NCBI GenBank assembly: GCA_030149325.1
Contig: JASBRS010000037.1
Location: forward strand, 1-49,335
DNA from: Deinococci bacterium
GTDB taxonomy: Bacteria > Deinococcota > Deinococci > Deinococcales > Trueperaceae
Length of the DNA stretch: 49,335 nucleotides
Direction: 5' to 3'
In this document: piece by piece, positions 27,322 to 36,176 of the stretch
Layout of the letters: the number at the start of each line of letters is the position of its first letter
Numbering within the stretch: position 1 is the first letter of the stretch
Translations under genes and position numbers: made by a program
The notes under the pieces: generated by a model
Told to the model about the DNA's origin: nothing
Databases searched by the model: none
The model's input: only the letters and a program-made list of their open reading frames with translations

Positions 27322-27350
27322 TTGACAGCCGGTGGGCGCGGAGCTATGCT
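27322..27350 (+). promoter_or_regulatory. mntH promoter
   Basis: TTGACA (27322-27327) and TATGCT (27345-27350) lie 17 nt apart. The same two hexamers and spacing occur at the lexA promoter. Confidence 0.75.
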
Positions 27351-27353
27351 CTT

Positions 27354-27380
27354 TTCGGCATGCCGAACTCTGCAGTTCGG
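27354..27380 (+). promoter_or_regulatory. Two adjacent dyads over the mntH start site (MntR/DtxR-like)
   Basis: TTCGGCATGCCGAA (27354-27367) is a perfect 14-bp palindrome right after the -10. CCGAACT-CTGC-AGTTCGG (27363-27380) is a second dyad overlapping it by 5 bp. Such operators over an Nramp promoter suggest a manganese-sensing DtxR/MntR repressor; none is encoded in the window. Confidence 0.6.
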
Positions 27381-27435
27381 TACGCCGACATCGGGCACCG
27401 CACGGCGCGAGGGCCCGAGGGAAGCTGGAGCCAGC

Positions 27436-28779
27436 ATGCGGGTACCCAACCCCAGCGACGACCACGTGAGCGGCGGAGCCACGCCGGCGGGGGAGGCCTC
27501 GCCCCGGCGCCTCGACGCCGTCACCTCCCGGAGGGCGCAGCGCGCCCTCGAGGGCGGGTCGGGCTGGCGGCCGAGCCGCCTGCTGCCGTTCCTGGGGCCC
27601 GCCTTCATCGCCTCGGTGGCCTACATCGACCCCGGCAACTTCGCCACCAACATCCAGGGCGGGGCCGAGTTCGGCTACCGCCTGCTGTGGGTGGTGCTGT
27701 GGGCGAACCTGATGGCGATGCTGGTGCAGACGCTGTCCGCCAAGCTCGGCATCGCCACCGGCAAGAACCTCCCCGAGGTCATCCGCGAGCGCTACCCGCG
27801 TCCGCTGGTGTGGTTCTACTGGGTGCAGGCCGAGCTGATCGCCATGGCCACCGACCTGGCGGAGTTCCTGGGCGCCGCCCTCGGCTTCCAGTTGCTGTTC
27901 GGTCTACCGCTGCTGTGGGGGGCGGTGCTGGCGGCGATCGCCACCTTCGCCATCCTCGCCATCGAGGGCCTGGGATTCCGCCCGCTCGAAGCCGTCATCA
28001 CCGTGCTGGTGGGCGTGATCGCGCTGGCCTACGTGCTCGAGTTGGTGTTCAGCCGGCCGGACCTCGGAGCCGTGGCCACGGGCATGCTGCTGCCGCGCTT
28101 CCACGGCCCGCAGAGCGTCTACCTGGCCACCGGCATCCTCGGGGCCACCGTCATGCCGCACGTCATCTACCTGCACTCGGCGCTGACGCAGGGGCGGATC
28201 CGCCCCGCCACACCGGCGCAGGCGCGGCGCATCTACCGCTTCGCCAAGTGGGACGTGGTGATCGCCATGGGCGTTGCCGGCTTCGTGAACATGGCCATGC
28301 TGGCGATGTCGGCGGCCACCTTCCACTTCACGGGCCACCAGGACGTCGCCGACATCACCACCGCCTACCGCACGCTGAGCCCGCTGCTGGGCTCGGCGGC
28401 CAGTGCCGTGTTCGCGGTGTCGCTTCTGGCCAGCGGCATCTCCTCGTCGGTGGTGGGCACCATGGCCGGACAGACGGTGATGCAGGGGTTCGTCGGCTTC
28501 GCCATCCCGGTGTGGATGCGGCGCCTGGTGACCTTGCTGCCGTCGTTCGCCGTGATCGTCTCCGGCCTCGACCCGACCAGCGTGCTGGTGCTCAGCCAGG
28601 TGGTCCTCAGCTTCGGCATCGCACTGGCGCTGGTCCCGCTGCTGCTGTTCCTGCAGGACCGCAGGGTGGTCGGCGACTTCGTCAACCGCCCCCTCACGCG
28701 CGGGTTCAGTTGGGCCGTGACCGCGACCATCGTCCTGCTCAACGTCTACCTGCTGGTGACGCTGGTGCGGCCGGCCTGA
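27436..28779 (+). CDS. mntH: Nramp-family Mn2+/divalent metal transporter
   Basis: A 447-residue proton-coupled metal importer. The metal site is visible: DPGNFATN in helix 1 (DPGN at 65-68) and MPHVIYLHS in helix 6 (Met240-Pro-His242). About 11 hydrophobic helices follow a disordered N-terminus of some 45 residues. The open frame extends to 27322, but that lies in the promoter. I chose the ATG at 27436, 5 nt after GGAG and downstream of the predicted transcription start. High intracellular Mn2+ protects proteins from oxidation in Deinococcus. The tandem dyads upstream imply metal-dependent repression. Confidence 0.92.
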   Translation: MRVPNPSDDHVSGGATPAGEASPRRLDAVTSRRAQRALEGGSGWRPSRLLPFLGPAFIASVAYIDPGNFATNIQGGAEFGYRLLWVVLWANLMAMLVQTLSAKLGIATGKNLPEVIRERYPRPLVWFYWVQAELIAMATDLAEFLGAALGFQLLFGLPLLWGAVLAAIATFAILAIEGLGFRPLEAVITVLVGVIALAYVLELVFSRPDLGAVATGMLLPRFHGPQSVYLATGILGATVMPHVIYLHSALTQGRIRPATPAQARRIYRFAKWDVVIAMGVAGFVNMAMLAMSAATFHFTGHQDVADITTAYRTLSPLLGSAASAVFAVSLLASGISSSVVGTMAGQTVMQGFVGFAIPVWMRRLVTLLPSFAVIVSGLDPTSVLVLSQVVLSFGIALALVPLLLFLQDRRVVGDFVNRPLTRGFSWAVTATIVLLNVYLLVTLVRPA

Positions 28780-28800
28780 GGCCGGGGACGTCCGGGCCTC
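28778..28800. terminator. Hairpin between convergent mntH and 28819 gene
   Basis: GAGGCC (28778-28783) and GGCCTC (28795-28800) form a stem that includes the mntH stop and can extend by an inner GG/CC pairing. No T-run. Confidence 0.35.
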
Positions 28801-28818
28801 CGGGGTGCGCGGCCGTCC

Positions 28819-29133
28819 TCAGCGAGTACGCGGTTCCGGTATCGGGGTCCGGGCCCCCTCGTGCCGCGGCGCCGGCAGCCGCGCCCGCACCCCGGCGGGG
28901 CGTTCGTGGAAGCGCGGGCGCCACTCCATGCAGTCGCAGAACTCCTCCAGGACGGTGGCCAGCCCGCCGCTCACGATCCACTCGTAGGCGTCGTCGGGCA
29001 GCTCGAGCTCGATGGCGTTACCGGCCTCGTCGACCCGTGCCACACAGTCGAAGTCGTGGAGGACTCCCAGCAGCAGCACCAGGCGGTCGGGGCGCGCGTC
29101 CCGTCGGACGAGGATCTCGGTGGCGTACCGCAT
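28819..29133 (-). CDS. Hypothetical protein (104 aa)
   Basis: A small soluble protein starting MRYATEILVRRDARPDRLVL, with a compact alpha/beta N-terminal part (VLHDFDCVARVDEAGNAIEL, then LPDDAYEWIV) and a basic Pro/Arg-rich tail. A Cys pair occurs in EEFCDCMEW. GGAGG lies 9 nt before the ATG at 29133; a GTG at 29142 is also possible. I do not recognise the family. The 244-bp gap on its upstream side up to ktrA holds nothing else I can support. Confidence 0.5.
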   Translation of the reverse strand: MRYATEILVRRDARPDRLVLLLGVLHDFDCVARVDEAGNAIELELPDDAYEWIVSGGLATVLEEFCDCMEWRPRFHERPAGVRARLPAPRHEGARTPIPEPRTR

Positions 29134-29377
29134 CGTGACCACCTCCCGGCCCGCGCCGAGGGGCGGCGACCTGGTCGGGATCGGTCGTGCTGTGCCGGGG
29201 GGACGGGAGCCGATACGGTGCGGCCGGGTCGGCGCCAGGGCCGGGCCTGCCTCCAGGCTAGCGCGGCCGGTCGGGACGCGGGCGTTCTACCGGGGCGTCT
29301 CCGGGGCGGCGACGCCGGCACCGGGCCGACGGCCGACGCCGCCGCCCCGCCGCTCTGTGTACTCGTGGGCAGCGCGG

Positions 29378-30037
29378 CTACTTGCTGAGGTACTCGCGCA
29401 GCCGCGTGATGGCGTCGTTGCTGCCGATCATCACGATGCGGTCGCCGCGCTTCAGCTCGAAGTCGGCGCGCGGGCTGATCTCCAGGTTGCCGCCTCGGTT
29501 CACGGCGATCACCTGCACCCCGAAGCGGTTGGGGAGCCGCAGCTCCGCCAGCCGGCCGCACAGGGCCTGCTCGGCCTCGATCTCCACCACGCCGTGGTTC
29601 TCGCCGAGCTTGAAGGCGTCGACGATGCTGGGGGTGGCGAGCTGACGCGCGAGCCGCACCCCCATGTCGTGCTCGGGGCGCACCACCTCGTCGGCGCCGA
29701 CCCGGTCCAGCACGCGGGCGGCCAGGAGGCTGACGCCCTTGCTGATCACACGCGTGGCCCCGGCGCTCTTGGCCGCCACGGTGGCCAGGATGTTGGCCTC
29801 CAGGTTGTCTCCGATCGCCACCACGACGGCGTCGAAGTTGCTGCAGCCGAGCTTGCGCAGGGTGTCCTCGTCGGTGCCGTCGACGATGGCGGTGTGGGTC
29901 ACCTGGTTCATGATGGCCTCGATGGCGGCCTCGTCCTTGTCGATGACGACGACCTCGTGGCCGAGCTGGTAGAGGGTGGTCGCGAGGGCGGACCCGAAGC
30001 GTCCTGCACCGATGACCATGAACTGACGTTCCTTCAC
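29378..30037 (-). CDS. ktrA: K+ uptake regulatory subunit KtrA (RCK)
   Basis: A 219-residue cytoplasmic RCK protein that gates KtrB. The Rossmann fold starts FMVIGAGRFGSALATTL (6-22, GxGxxG) with the acidic end of strand 2 in VVVIDKDE, and DGTDEDTLRKLG follows. The C-terminal RCK domain (about 135-219) has the VQVIAVNRGG and GDRIVMIG signature. It binds ATP/ADP and c-di-AMP in relatives. It follows ktrB by 33 nt in the same direction, so the two form an operon. Confidence 0.92.
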   Translation of the reverse strand: MKERQFMVIGAGRFGSALATTLYQLGHEVVVIDKDEAAIEAIMNQVTHTAIVDGTDEDTLRKLGCSNFDAVVVAIGDNLEANILATVAAKSAGATRVISKGVSLLAARVLDRVGADEVVRPEHDMGVRLARQLATPSIVDAFKLGENHGVVEIEAEQALCGRLAELRLPNRFGVQVIAVNRGGNLEISPRADFELKRGDRIVMIGSNDAITRLREYLSK

Positions 30038-30070
30038 GGGAGCTCCTCGCTGGACGGTCGCGCGCGGCGG

Positions 30071-31444
30071 TCAGCCGATGACGACATCGTCCTCAGGGTA
30101 CTTGATGCGACGCTCGGGCCGACGCTCCATCAGCGCCAGCGCCAGCGTCAGCGGGCCGAGGCGGCCCAGGTACATGAGCGCGATGATGATGAGCTTGCCG
30201 GCCGAGCTGAGCGAGGCGGTGATGCCGGTCGACAGACCCACCGTGCCGAACGCCGAGATGCTCTCGAAGCCGAGCTGGAGCAGGCTCTTGCCGGGGTCGG
30301 TGAGCGTCAGCGCGGTCACCGCGGCGCCGACCAGCAACATCCCCAGGAGCGCGATGGCGCTGGCCTTGACGGCCGTCTCGGAGGCGATCCTGCGTTCGAA
30401 CAGGGTGAGCTCGCCGTGCCCGCGGCTGACGCTCCACGCGCTGCCGACCAGGACCAGGAAGGTCACCGTCTTGATGCCGCCGGCGGTGGAGCCGGGGTTG
30501 CCGCCGACGAACATCAGCAGCATGGTGAACAGCAGCGTGGCGGGGCGGACGTGGCCGAAGTCGATGGTGTTGAAGCCTGCCGTCCGCGGCGTGATCGACT
30601 GGAACAGCGCGGCCATCAGCTTGTCGGGGAACGACAGGTGGGCCAGCGTGGCGGGGTTGGACGCTTCGAAGGCGAGGATCACCACGGTGCCGAGGGCGAT
30701 CAGGAGGGCGGTGCCGCTGAGCACCACCTTGCTGTGCAGCGTCAGTGGCACGCTGCGTCCGTGACGGAAGTGGGAGGCGACGTTGATGATGACCATGAAG
30801 CCCAGCCCGCCCACCACGATCAGCGCCATGACGGTGACGTTGACCAGGGGGTCGTGGAGGAAGCGCGTCAGGCTGTCGGCGTAGAAGGCGAAGCCGGCGT
30901 TGTTGAAGGCGCTCACGCTATGGAACGCCGCGTAGAACAGGCCGCGACCGGTGCCTTCGAGCCGGGCGAACGGCAGGTAGAGCAGCAGGGTGCCGAGCAG
31001 CTCCACGCCGAACACGACCAGGAAGATGCGCCGGACGAGCTTCACCACGCCGCCGACCTGCGTGATGTTGACCTGGGCCTGCAGCCCCAGCCGCTCGCGG
31101 AACCCGATGCGGCGGCCGCTCGCCAGCGCGACCAGCGTCCCCAGGGTGAGGATGCCGAGGCCGCCGGCCTGGATGAGCAGCAGGATCACCAGCTTGCCGA
31201 AGAGGCTGAAGGCGGTCCCGGTGTCGGCGACGACCAGCCCCGTCACGCACACCGCGCTGGTGGCGGTGAACAGCGCGTCGAGGGGCCCGATGTGATGCCC
31301 CGGGGCGTGGGCGGCGGGCAACGCCAGCAGCGCCGTCCCGATGGCGATGGCGATCGCGAACGACAGGGCGATCAGTTGGGCTGGGGTGGAGCGTCGCCTC
31401 CGCGCTTGCGGTGCGGGGCCTGACGTCTCGGAAGGCTCGTCCAT
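30071..31444 (-). CDS. ktrB: K+ transporter membrane subunit KtrB
   Basis: A 457-residue TrkH/KtrB-type channel protein built of four M1-P-M2 units. The four P-loop filters are visible: TSAVCVTGL, SVSAFNNAGF, SITPRTAGFN and SISAFGTVGLSTG, each with the conserved filter Gly. The Gly-rich gate loop MFVGGNPGSTAGGIKT follows the third filter, as in KtrB. The N-terminal 25 residues are basic and disordered. It has a near-ideal promoter at 31475-31503 and a GGAG ribosome site, and precedes ktrA. Confidence 0.93.
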   Translation of the reverse strand: MDEPSETSGPAPQARRRRSTPAQLIALSFAIAIAIGTALLALPAAHAPGHHIGPLDALFTATSAVCVTGLVVADTGTAFSLFGKLVILLLIQAGGLGILTLGTLVALASGRRIGFRERLGLQAQVNITQVGGVVKLVRRIFLVVFGVELLGTLLLYLPFARLEGTGRGLFYAAFHSVSAFNNAGFAFYADSLTRFLHDPLVNVTVMALIVVGGLGFMVIINVASHFRHGRSVPLTLHSKVVLSGTALLIALGTVVILAFEASNPATLAHLSFPDKLMAALFQSITPRTAGFNTIDFGHVRPATLLFTMLLMFVGGNPGSTAGGIKTVTFLVLVGSAWSVSRGHGELTLFERRIASETAVKASAIALLGMLLVGAAVTALTLTDPGKSLLQLGFESISAFGTVGLSTGITASLSSAGKLIIIALMYLGRLGPLTLALALMERRPERRIKYPEDDVVIG

Positions 31445-31474
31445 GCAACGAGCTCCTATCGGCGGAGCAAGCGC

Positions 31475-31503
31475 ATTGTACGTAGGGGAGGGGGCGCTGT
31501 CAA
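31475..31503 (-). promoter_or_regulatory. ktrB-ktrA promoter
   Basis: On the minus strand TTGACA (31498-31503) and TACAAT (31475-31480) are separated by exactly 17 nt. The leader to the ATG at 31444 is about 25 nt. Confidence 0.8.
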
Positions 31504-31532
31504 AGGCGCAGGACGCCGTGTGCGCACGAAGT

Positions 31533-31551
31533 CACGAGCGAGCCGCTCGTG
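31533..31551. terminator. Hairpin after the metallophosphoesterase gene
   Basis: CACGAGCG and CGCTCGTG form a perfect 8-bp stem with a 3-nt loop, 31 nt past the end of the minus-strand phosphoesterase gene and just before the ktrB promoter. It probably insulates the two units. Confidence 0.5.
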
Positions 31552-31581
31552 CGCCAGGTCACGAGCCGCGGGGCGCGGCGC

Positions 31582-32340
31582 TCACAGCCGGCGACCCGCC
31601 GTGAAGGTGCCGACGTGCGGCATGCCCGAGGCGCGGTAGTCCGCGATGATGGCCTCGTTGTCGACGGGCACACGGCGCCACACGACGTCGAGGCGGGCGC
31701 CCCGCCAGCGCAGCAGGGCGTACTCGGCCCACGGCGGCGTGCGGGTCAGTCGGCTGTCGTCGATGCGTTCGTAGGGCACCCCCACGCTCCCCGGGTTGAT
31801 CAGCAGACGGTCGCGATGGCGGCGGAGGAGGGGCTGATGGGTATGGCCGCCGGCCAGCAGCGGCTCGGTCGTCCCTTGCAGAGCGGCGTCGAGGGCGTCG
31901 TCCGGGGTGGTGGCCGTGAGCAGCTCGTTGAACGAGCGTGGGGAGCCGTGGAAGCACAGCAGCGTCCCGGCCCGGCCGAGCTCGAGGCGGAGGACGCGAG
32001 GCAGCCCGCGAAGGTAGGCGCGATCGCCGGCATCGAGGTGGGTGGCGCACCAGCGGTCGAGCTCCCGGACCTGGCGCAGGAAGTCGTCGTCGGCGCCGGG
32101 GTCCGGCTCACGGGGGTCGAGGAGCCAGGCGTCGGCGTTGCCCAGCACGGCCGGCCAGGCCAGCGTGCGCAGGGCGGCGACCACCTCGTGCGGGCGCGGC
32201 CCCGTGGCGGCGACGTCGCCCAGGCACACCACCCCGTCGACGTCCTCGCCTTCGAGGTCGTCGAGCACCGCCTGGAGGGCGAGCAGGTTGCCGTGGATGT
32301 CGGAGACGAGGGCCAGGCGGCCGCTGGACCCGAAGTCCAT
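31582..32340 (-). CDS. Calcineurin-like metallophosphoesterase (YfcE-type)
   Basis: A 252-residue protein with the full metal-binding set: LVSDIHGN (Asp14, His16, Asn18), LGDVAATGP (Gly41-Asp42), LGNADAWL (Gly67-Asn68), FHGSPRS and GGHTHQP, then NPGSVGVP. It is a cytoplasmic phosphodiesterase/phosphatase of the YfcE/MJ0936 type; the physiological substrate is unknown. I use the ATG at 32340 rather than the one at 32355, as homologues start shortly before the SDIHGN strand. The 211 bp upstream holds no gene I can support. Confidence 0.82.
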   Translation of the reverse strand: MDFGSSGRLALVSDIHGNLLALQAVLDDLEGEDVDGVVCLGDVAATGPRPHEVVAALRTLAWPAVLGNADAWLLDPREPDPGADDDFLRQVRELDRWCATHLDAGDRAYLRGLPRVLRLELGRAGTLLCFHGSPRSFNELLTATTPDDALDAALQGTTEPLLAGGHTHQPLLRRHRDRLLINPGSVGVPYERIDDSRLTRTPPWAEYALLRWRGARLDVVWRRVPVDNEAIIADYRASGMPHVGTFTAGRRL

Positions 32341-32551
32341 GCACCATCTTGGCACGGCATCGTCGCGGATCGAAGGACGGACGGCCCTCGCAGACGTGGC
32401 GGGGGCCGTGCATCGTCGTGGGCCGGGGGGACGAGATCCCCTCTCGATGGCCGCCGGAGCGGCGAGCGCTCCGGACTTCCCCGTGACGAGCGCCGTCCCG
32501 GCCCGCCGCTACGCTCGTCCCGGCTGGGACGCTATCGTCGTGGGGGTTGCG

Positions 32552-33073
32552 TCAGGGTTGCACCGTGCCGGAGCCCGACGCCTGGGCCTGGGCCGCGGCG
32601 CCGCTCGCCGGAGCGGAGGCCGCTTCGCCCCGGCGGTCCACCGTCGGCCCCGAGGCCTGCGCCGGCGGCACGAACACGAACACCGCGTAGAGCACGCCGT
32701 CGGCCCGCAGGCGCGTGACGCTGAGCGTCCCGCCGTCCACGGCGTAGCGCACGCTCAGGAGGTCGCCCTGGGTCGACCAGTCGGAGACCACCGCCAGCGT
32801 CTTGCGCGACAGGTACTCGTACAGGCGCCCGTGTACGGCCTCACGGAAGAAGCCGTACATCGACCCCGGCACCTGGGCGCAGGTGACGCGCGCGCCGGGC
32901 GTCGCCAGCGACGCTGCGGCGGCCGGACAGGTCGCTTCCTGCGCGCCGAGGGTGTGCATGGCCTGGAGCATCATCACCCCGTGGGGCGTGCTCTGGTCGA
33001 TGGGGGCCGCAGCCCGCGCGGCGGCGGGGCCGGCCAGCAGGACGAGGAGGAGCGTCAGGAGGGGTCGGCGCAT
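32552..33073 (-). CDS. Secreted protein of unknown function
   Basis: A 173-residue protein with a Sec signal peptide (MRRPLLTLLLVLLAGPAAARA, cleavage probably after ARA). The mature part has Cys residues in EATCPAA and RVTCAQVP that could form a disulfide, followed by a beta-rich segment (LLSVRYAVDGGTLSVTRL, YAVFVFVPP). The C-terminal 40 residues are Ala/Gly/Ser-rich and disordered. A TATAAC box lies 10 nt before the ATG at 33073, so the leader must be very short. I do not recognise the family. Confidence 0.6.
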   Translation of the reverse strand: MRRPLLTLLLVLLAGPAAARAAAPIDQSTPHGVMMLQAMHTLGAQEATCPAAAASLATPGARVTCAQVPGSMYGFFREAVHGRLYEYLSRKTLAVVSDWSTQGDLLSVRYAVDGGTLSVTRLRADGVLYAVFVFVPPAQASGPTVDRRGEAASAPASGAAAQAQASGSGTVQP

Positions 33074-33144
33074 TCCGGAGGAGGTTATACCGCGCTCCGA
33101 TGAGACGCGCCCGAGGGGTTCCTCACGTGCGCCCGGGGTCGGCC

Positions 33145-34548
33145 TCAATCGCCGGCCGGCCGGGTGGAGGTCGCGCTCCCCGCGCGTCCGTCGGCGACCG
33201 CGCGGCTGCGGGGGCGCATGGCCGTCGACAGCAGGGCGAGGCCGGCGGTGATGACGCCGATGACGAGCAGCGCGGAGCGGTAGCCCGCGGCCCCGCCCCC
33301 TTGGGAGGCGGCGACGGCGCCGACCAGCGCCCCGCCGAGGAGCTGGCCGCTGCCGCTGAAGACCTTGAGGGCTCCCTGGGCGGCACCGCGTTCGCCCTCG
33401 CCGGCCTCCTCGAGCATGACGTAGCGCAGCGGAGCGCCGAGCAGCGAGGACAGGCCGAGACCGGTCAGCGCCCCCGCCAGGATGAACAGCAGCAGGCTCC
33501 CGCCGGTCACGTCGAACAGCACCAGGCCCGAGGCGGTCAGGGCGAGGCCCGCCTGGATCACGGGTTTCGCCCCGAACTCGTCGAGCAGGCGTCCCGCGAT
33601 CGGTGCGCCGATGCCGGACAGCACCACCACCGGGAGGAGCAGGAAGCTGGCGGTCGCGACGTCGACGTGCAGCGCCGACACCGCCAGCGATGGCAGGAAC
33701 ACCAGCGACGTCTCGGCCAGGCCGGTCCCGAGGGCGAAGGCGCTGACGAGCATCACCTGGCGCTGCAGCACCAGGCCCGGGCGGAGCAGCGGATCGGCGG
33801 CGTGCAGCTCGAGGCGCCAGAACACCGGCAGCAGCGCCACGGCCGCGAGCAGGTAGGGGAGCACGCCGGCGCCGAGGAGGCTGGCCACGAGGCGATCGCT
33901 GTCGAGGTGGTTCACCGCCAGCGCCAATGCTGCGAGCAGCAGCGACAGGCTGAGGGTGCCGCGCCAGTCGAAGGGGGCGCTCTCGGACGGGCGGCTCGCC
34001 GGCAGCAGGCGGCCGGCGGCCACCATCAGCCAGGCGGCGACAGGCAGGTTGACGAGGAACAGCCAGTGCCAGCTCAGTTGCAGGAGCAGGCCGCCGAGCA
34101 CGGGCCCGATGAGGAAGGCCATGCCGAACACGGCGCCGATGAGGCCGAGCGCCCTGCCACGCTGTTCGGAGGGGTAGGTGTCGCCGATGACGGCGGCGGC
34201 GACCGGGAAGATGCCCCCCGAGCCGACCGCCTGCACGGCCCTGCCGACGAGGAGCACCGTGAAGGTGGGGGAGACGGCGACCACCAGCGAGCCGAGGCCG
34301 AACAGCGCGACGTCGAGCAGGTAGATGCGGCGGCGTCCGAAGCGGTCGGAGAGCTTCGCCATCAACGGCGTCCCGATCAGGTTGAACAGCACGTAGACGT
34401 TGAAGATCCAGGCGATGGTGCGGCTGTCGACACCCAGGCCCGCCTGGATGGCGGGCAACGCCGGGCCGACGATGGCGATGTCGAGGGCGCCCATCAACAC
34501 GCCGATGAAGAGCACGCCCAGCATGCGATTTCGCGTCCTGTCGTCCAC
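33145..34548 (-). CDS. MFS drug efflux transporter, 14-helix (EmrB/QacA-type)
   Basis: A 467-residue transporter starting RMLGVLFIGVLMGALDIAIV, where the Asp in LDIAIV is the hallmark of DHA2 multidrug exporters. Motif A (AKLSDRFGRRRIYLLD) and motif C (GLIGAVFGMAFLIGPVLGGL) are clear. About 14 hydrophobic segments follow. I chose the GTG at 34548, 8 nt after a GAGG; a GTG at 34557 is in frame. A perfect palindrome 45 bp upstream is a likely TetR-family operator, so it is probably induced by its substrate. Confidence 0.85.
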   Translation of the reverse strand: MDDRTRNRMLGVLFIGVLMGALDIAIVGPALPAIQAGLGVDSRTIAWIFNVYVLFNLIGTPLMAKLSDRFGRRRIYLLDVALFGLGSLVVAVSPTFTVLLVGRAVQAVGSGGIFPVAAAVIGDTYPSEQRGRALGLIGAVFGMAFLIGPVLGGLLLQLSWHWLFLVNLPVAAWLMVAAGRLLPASRPSESAPFDWRGTLSLSLLLAALALAVNHLDSDRLVASLLGAGVLPYLLAAVALLPVFWRLELHAADPLLRPGLVLQRQVMLVSAFALGTGLAETSLVFLPSLAVSALHVDVATASFLLLPVVVLSGIGAPIAGRLLDEFGAKPVIQAGLALTASGLVLFDVTGGSLLLFILAGALTGLGLSSLLGAPLRYVMLEEAGEGERGAAQGALKVFSGSGQLLGGALVGAVAASQGGGAAGYRSALLVIGVITAGLALLSTAMRPRSRAVADGRAGSATSTRPAGD

Positions 34549-34592
34549 CTGTCTCACCTCGGGAGGGGCGCGGCAGAGCCGGCCGTCGTGCC

Positions 34593-34608
34593 GACCGACC
34601 GGTCGGTC
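34593..34608. promoter_or_regulatory. TetR-type operator before the MFS exporter
   Basis: GACCGACCGGTCGGTC is a perfect 16-bp palindrome of the kind bound by TetR/AcrR repressors of efflux genes. It lies between a possible -10 (CACAAT on the minus strand, about 34619-34624) and the start codon. No tetR gene is adjacent. Confidence 0.6.
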
Positions 34609-34745
34609 ACCGCGCGCCATTGTGGTGGAGCGACGCCCCCGCCGTCAACCGCTCGGACGACAGACGGCGAGCCGGAGGCCCTGCGAACGCCCCCGCCGAC
34701 GCGCGGATCGGCCACCCTCGCGCGTGAAACGTGCCACAGTAGGGC

Positions 34746-36158
34746 ATGGGTCGCGAACGTCGAGGGACCGGCCGAGCCAACCCCACCCCCGCGCAGCGGA
34801 TCGAGGTCGACCTCACGAGGGTGTGCGTGCATCGTGGCTCGGTGCAGCTTCCGTACCGACTGCAGGGCGCGTTCCGGCAGGGTGCGGTGGCCGCGATCGA
34901 CGTCGCTGCCGGCGAACCGCTCGAGCTCCGCTTCGAGCCCCCGCGGGAGCTGCTGGGCCTCGGACCCTTCTTCGAACGTCACGGCCTGCGGGCCAACGAT
35001 GCCCTACGCCTGAACCTCGACAGCGAGGGGCTGGAGATCGAAGCGGTACGGCGCGAGCGCCGCGCACCGGCCAGCTCGGAGCGGCCGGCGGCCGGGAGCG
35101 CTTCCCCTCCGAGCCCGCGCCGACCCGCCGAGCGCGGCCAGGACGTGCGCCCGGACGCTCCACCAGCGCTGCAGCGCGAGCCAGCTTCGCGATCGGCGGC
35201 GCCCTCGGTGCCGCCGACGCTTCGTATGGAGGTGCCCGAACCCTCCGTGCCCGAGACGCCCGGGGCCGAGCCGGCGCAGGCGGCGAACCCCAGCGCGACG
35301 CCGCGGCCGGTCGCCCGCTGGGAGCCGCTCGACGTGACCATGGGTGCGGGAGCGGGGGAGACCTCGGACCCCGAAGGGGCGTGGTCGGGCCCCGAGACGC
35401 GGGTGCGTGAGGTGCGGCGGAGCCGCCCCAGCGAGGCGCCCGGAGCCTCGTCCAAGGAGTCGGCAGCCAGGGCGCAGTCGGACCGGGCACGGCTCGATGC
35501 GGAACGTACGGGTCCTGCCCGGCCCGCCGCTACGCGCGGCGCCGGCGAGCGTCAGGACGAGGTCGCGGACGCCCCGGTGCAGGGGCGCGGCCTGGACCTC
35601 TTCGGGTTGCGGCGTCGGCTGGGGATCGGCCGGGCCGGGACGACCCGCGTGGTCGACAGCGCCGCGGGTCCCTCCGCCGAGCCGGCCAGCGGCCCGCTTG
35701 CGGCTCCGAGGGCGGTGCCCGAGGCCGGACCGGCGCGGCCGGATCGGTCGCCGGGCGGGGCCGACGCGCACCGACCCGCCGCCCAGGCGTCGCTCGACTT
35801 CGGCGCGGACGTGAGGCGGGCCGAGGGCGGTGCCTCCGCCGCGACGTCGGCCCCGATGTCCGCCCCACCGTCCGGGACCGCGGCAGTGGTCGCGACGGTG
35901 ACACGAGTTCAGACCGACACGCGAGAGGGCTCGTCGGCGGCCGCCGGGGGTTCGCTGGACGCCGACGTCGCCGCCGTGGCCGCCTACCTGGCGCGCCCCG
36001 ACATCCCTGCCATCGTGCGGGCCGAGCGTGTCGCGGAGACGCTCGCGATGTCGGTGGCGCGCGCCGATGCCGCGCTCGACCGCATCGCCGAGGACTCCGA
36101 ACGGCTCAGCCGCATCCGTGCCCTGGCGTACATGGTGCGCCGCCGCAGCCAGGGCTGA
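34746..36158 (+). CDS. Long disordered protein with folded ends
   Basis: A 470-residue protein. Residues 18-105 look like a compact beta-rich domain (QRIEVDLTRVCVHRGSVQLP, then LELRFEPPRELLGL and RHGLRANDALRLNLD). Residues about 108-395 are Ala/Pro/Arg/Ser-rich and surely disordered. The last 65 residues (DVAAVAAYLARPDIPAIVRA, then VAETLAMSVARADAALDRI) form helices like a winged-helix or clamp-type domain. The layout suggests a scaffold joining two binding domains. I do not recognise it; it may be specific to this phylum. Gene start and length are supported by GC bias at third positions. Confidence 0.6.
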   Translation: MGRERRGTGRANPTPAQRIEVDLTRVCVHRGSVQLPYRLQGAFRQGAVAAIDVAAGEPLELRFEPPRELLGLGPFFERHGLRANDALRLNLDSEGLEIEAVRRERRAPASSERPAAGSASPPSPRRPAERGQDVRPDAPPALQREPASRSAAPSVPPTLRMEVPEPSVPETPGAEPAQAANPSATPRPVARWEPLDVTMGAGAGETSDPEGAWSGPETRVREVRRSRPSEAPGASSKESAARAQSDRARLDAERTGPARPAATRGAGERQDEVADAPVQGRGLDLFGLRRRLGIGRAGTTRVVDSAAGPSAEPASGPLAAPRAVPEAGPARPDRSPGGADAHRPAAQASLDFGADVRRAEGGASAATSAPMSAPPSGTAAVVATVTRVQTDTREGSSAAAGGSLDADVAAVAAYLARPDIPAIVRAERVAETLAMSVARADAALDRIAEDSERLSRIRALAYMVRRRSQG

Positions 36159-36176
36159 AGCGCGGGCGCGTCAGCC
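36153..36176. terminator. Stop-codon hairpin between convergent genes
   Basis: GGCTGA (36153-36158) and TCAGCC (36171-36176) are complementary around a 12-nt loop, each arm carrying one of the two facing stop codons. Same layout as at 20538-20560. Weak evidence for a shared terminator. Confidence 0.3.

Noticed and set aside
29012-31423. An 803-codon plus-strand open frame across ktrA and ktrB
   Set aside because: It reads as low-complexity Gln/His/Asp/Glu-rich sequence, the usual antisense image of GC-rich membrane genes. KtrA and KtrB on the other strand have all their motifs.
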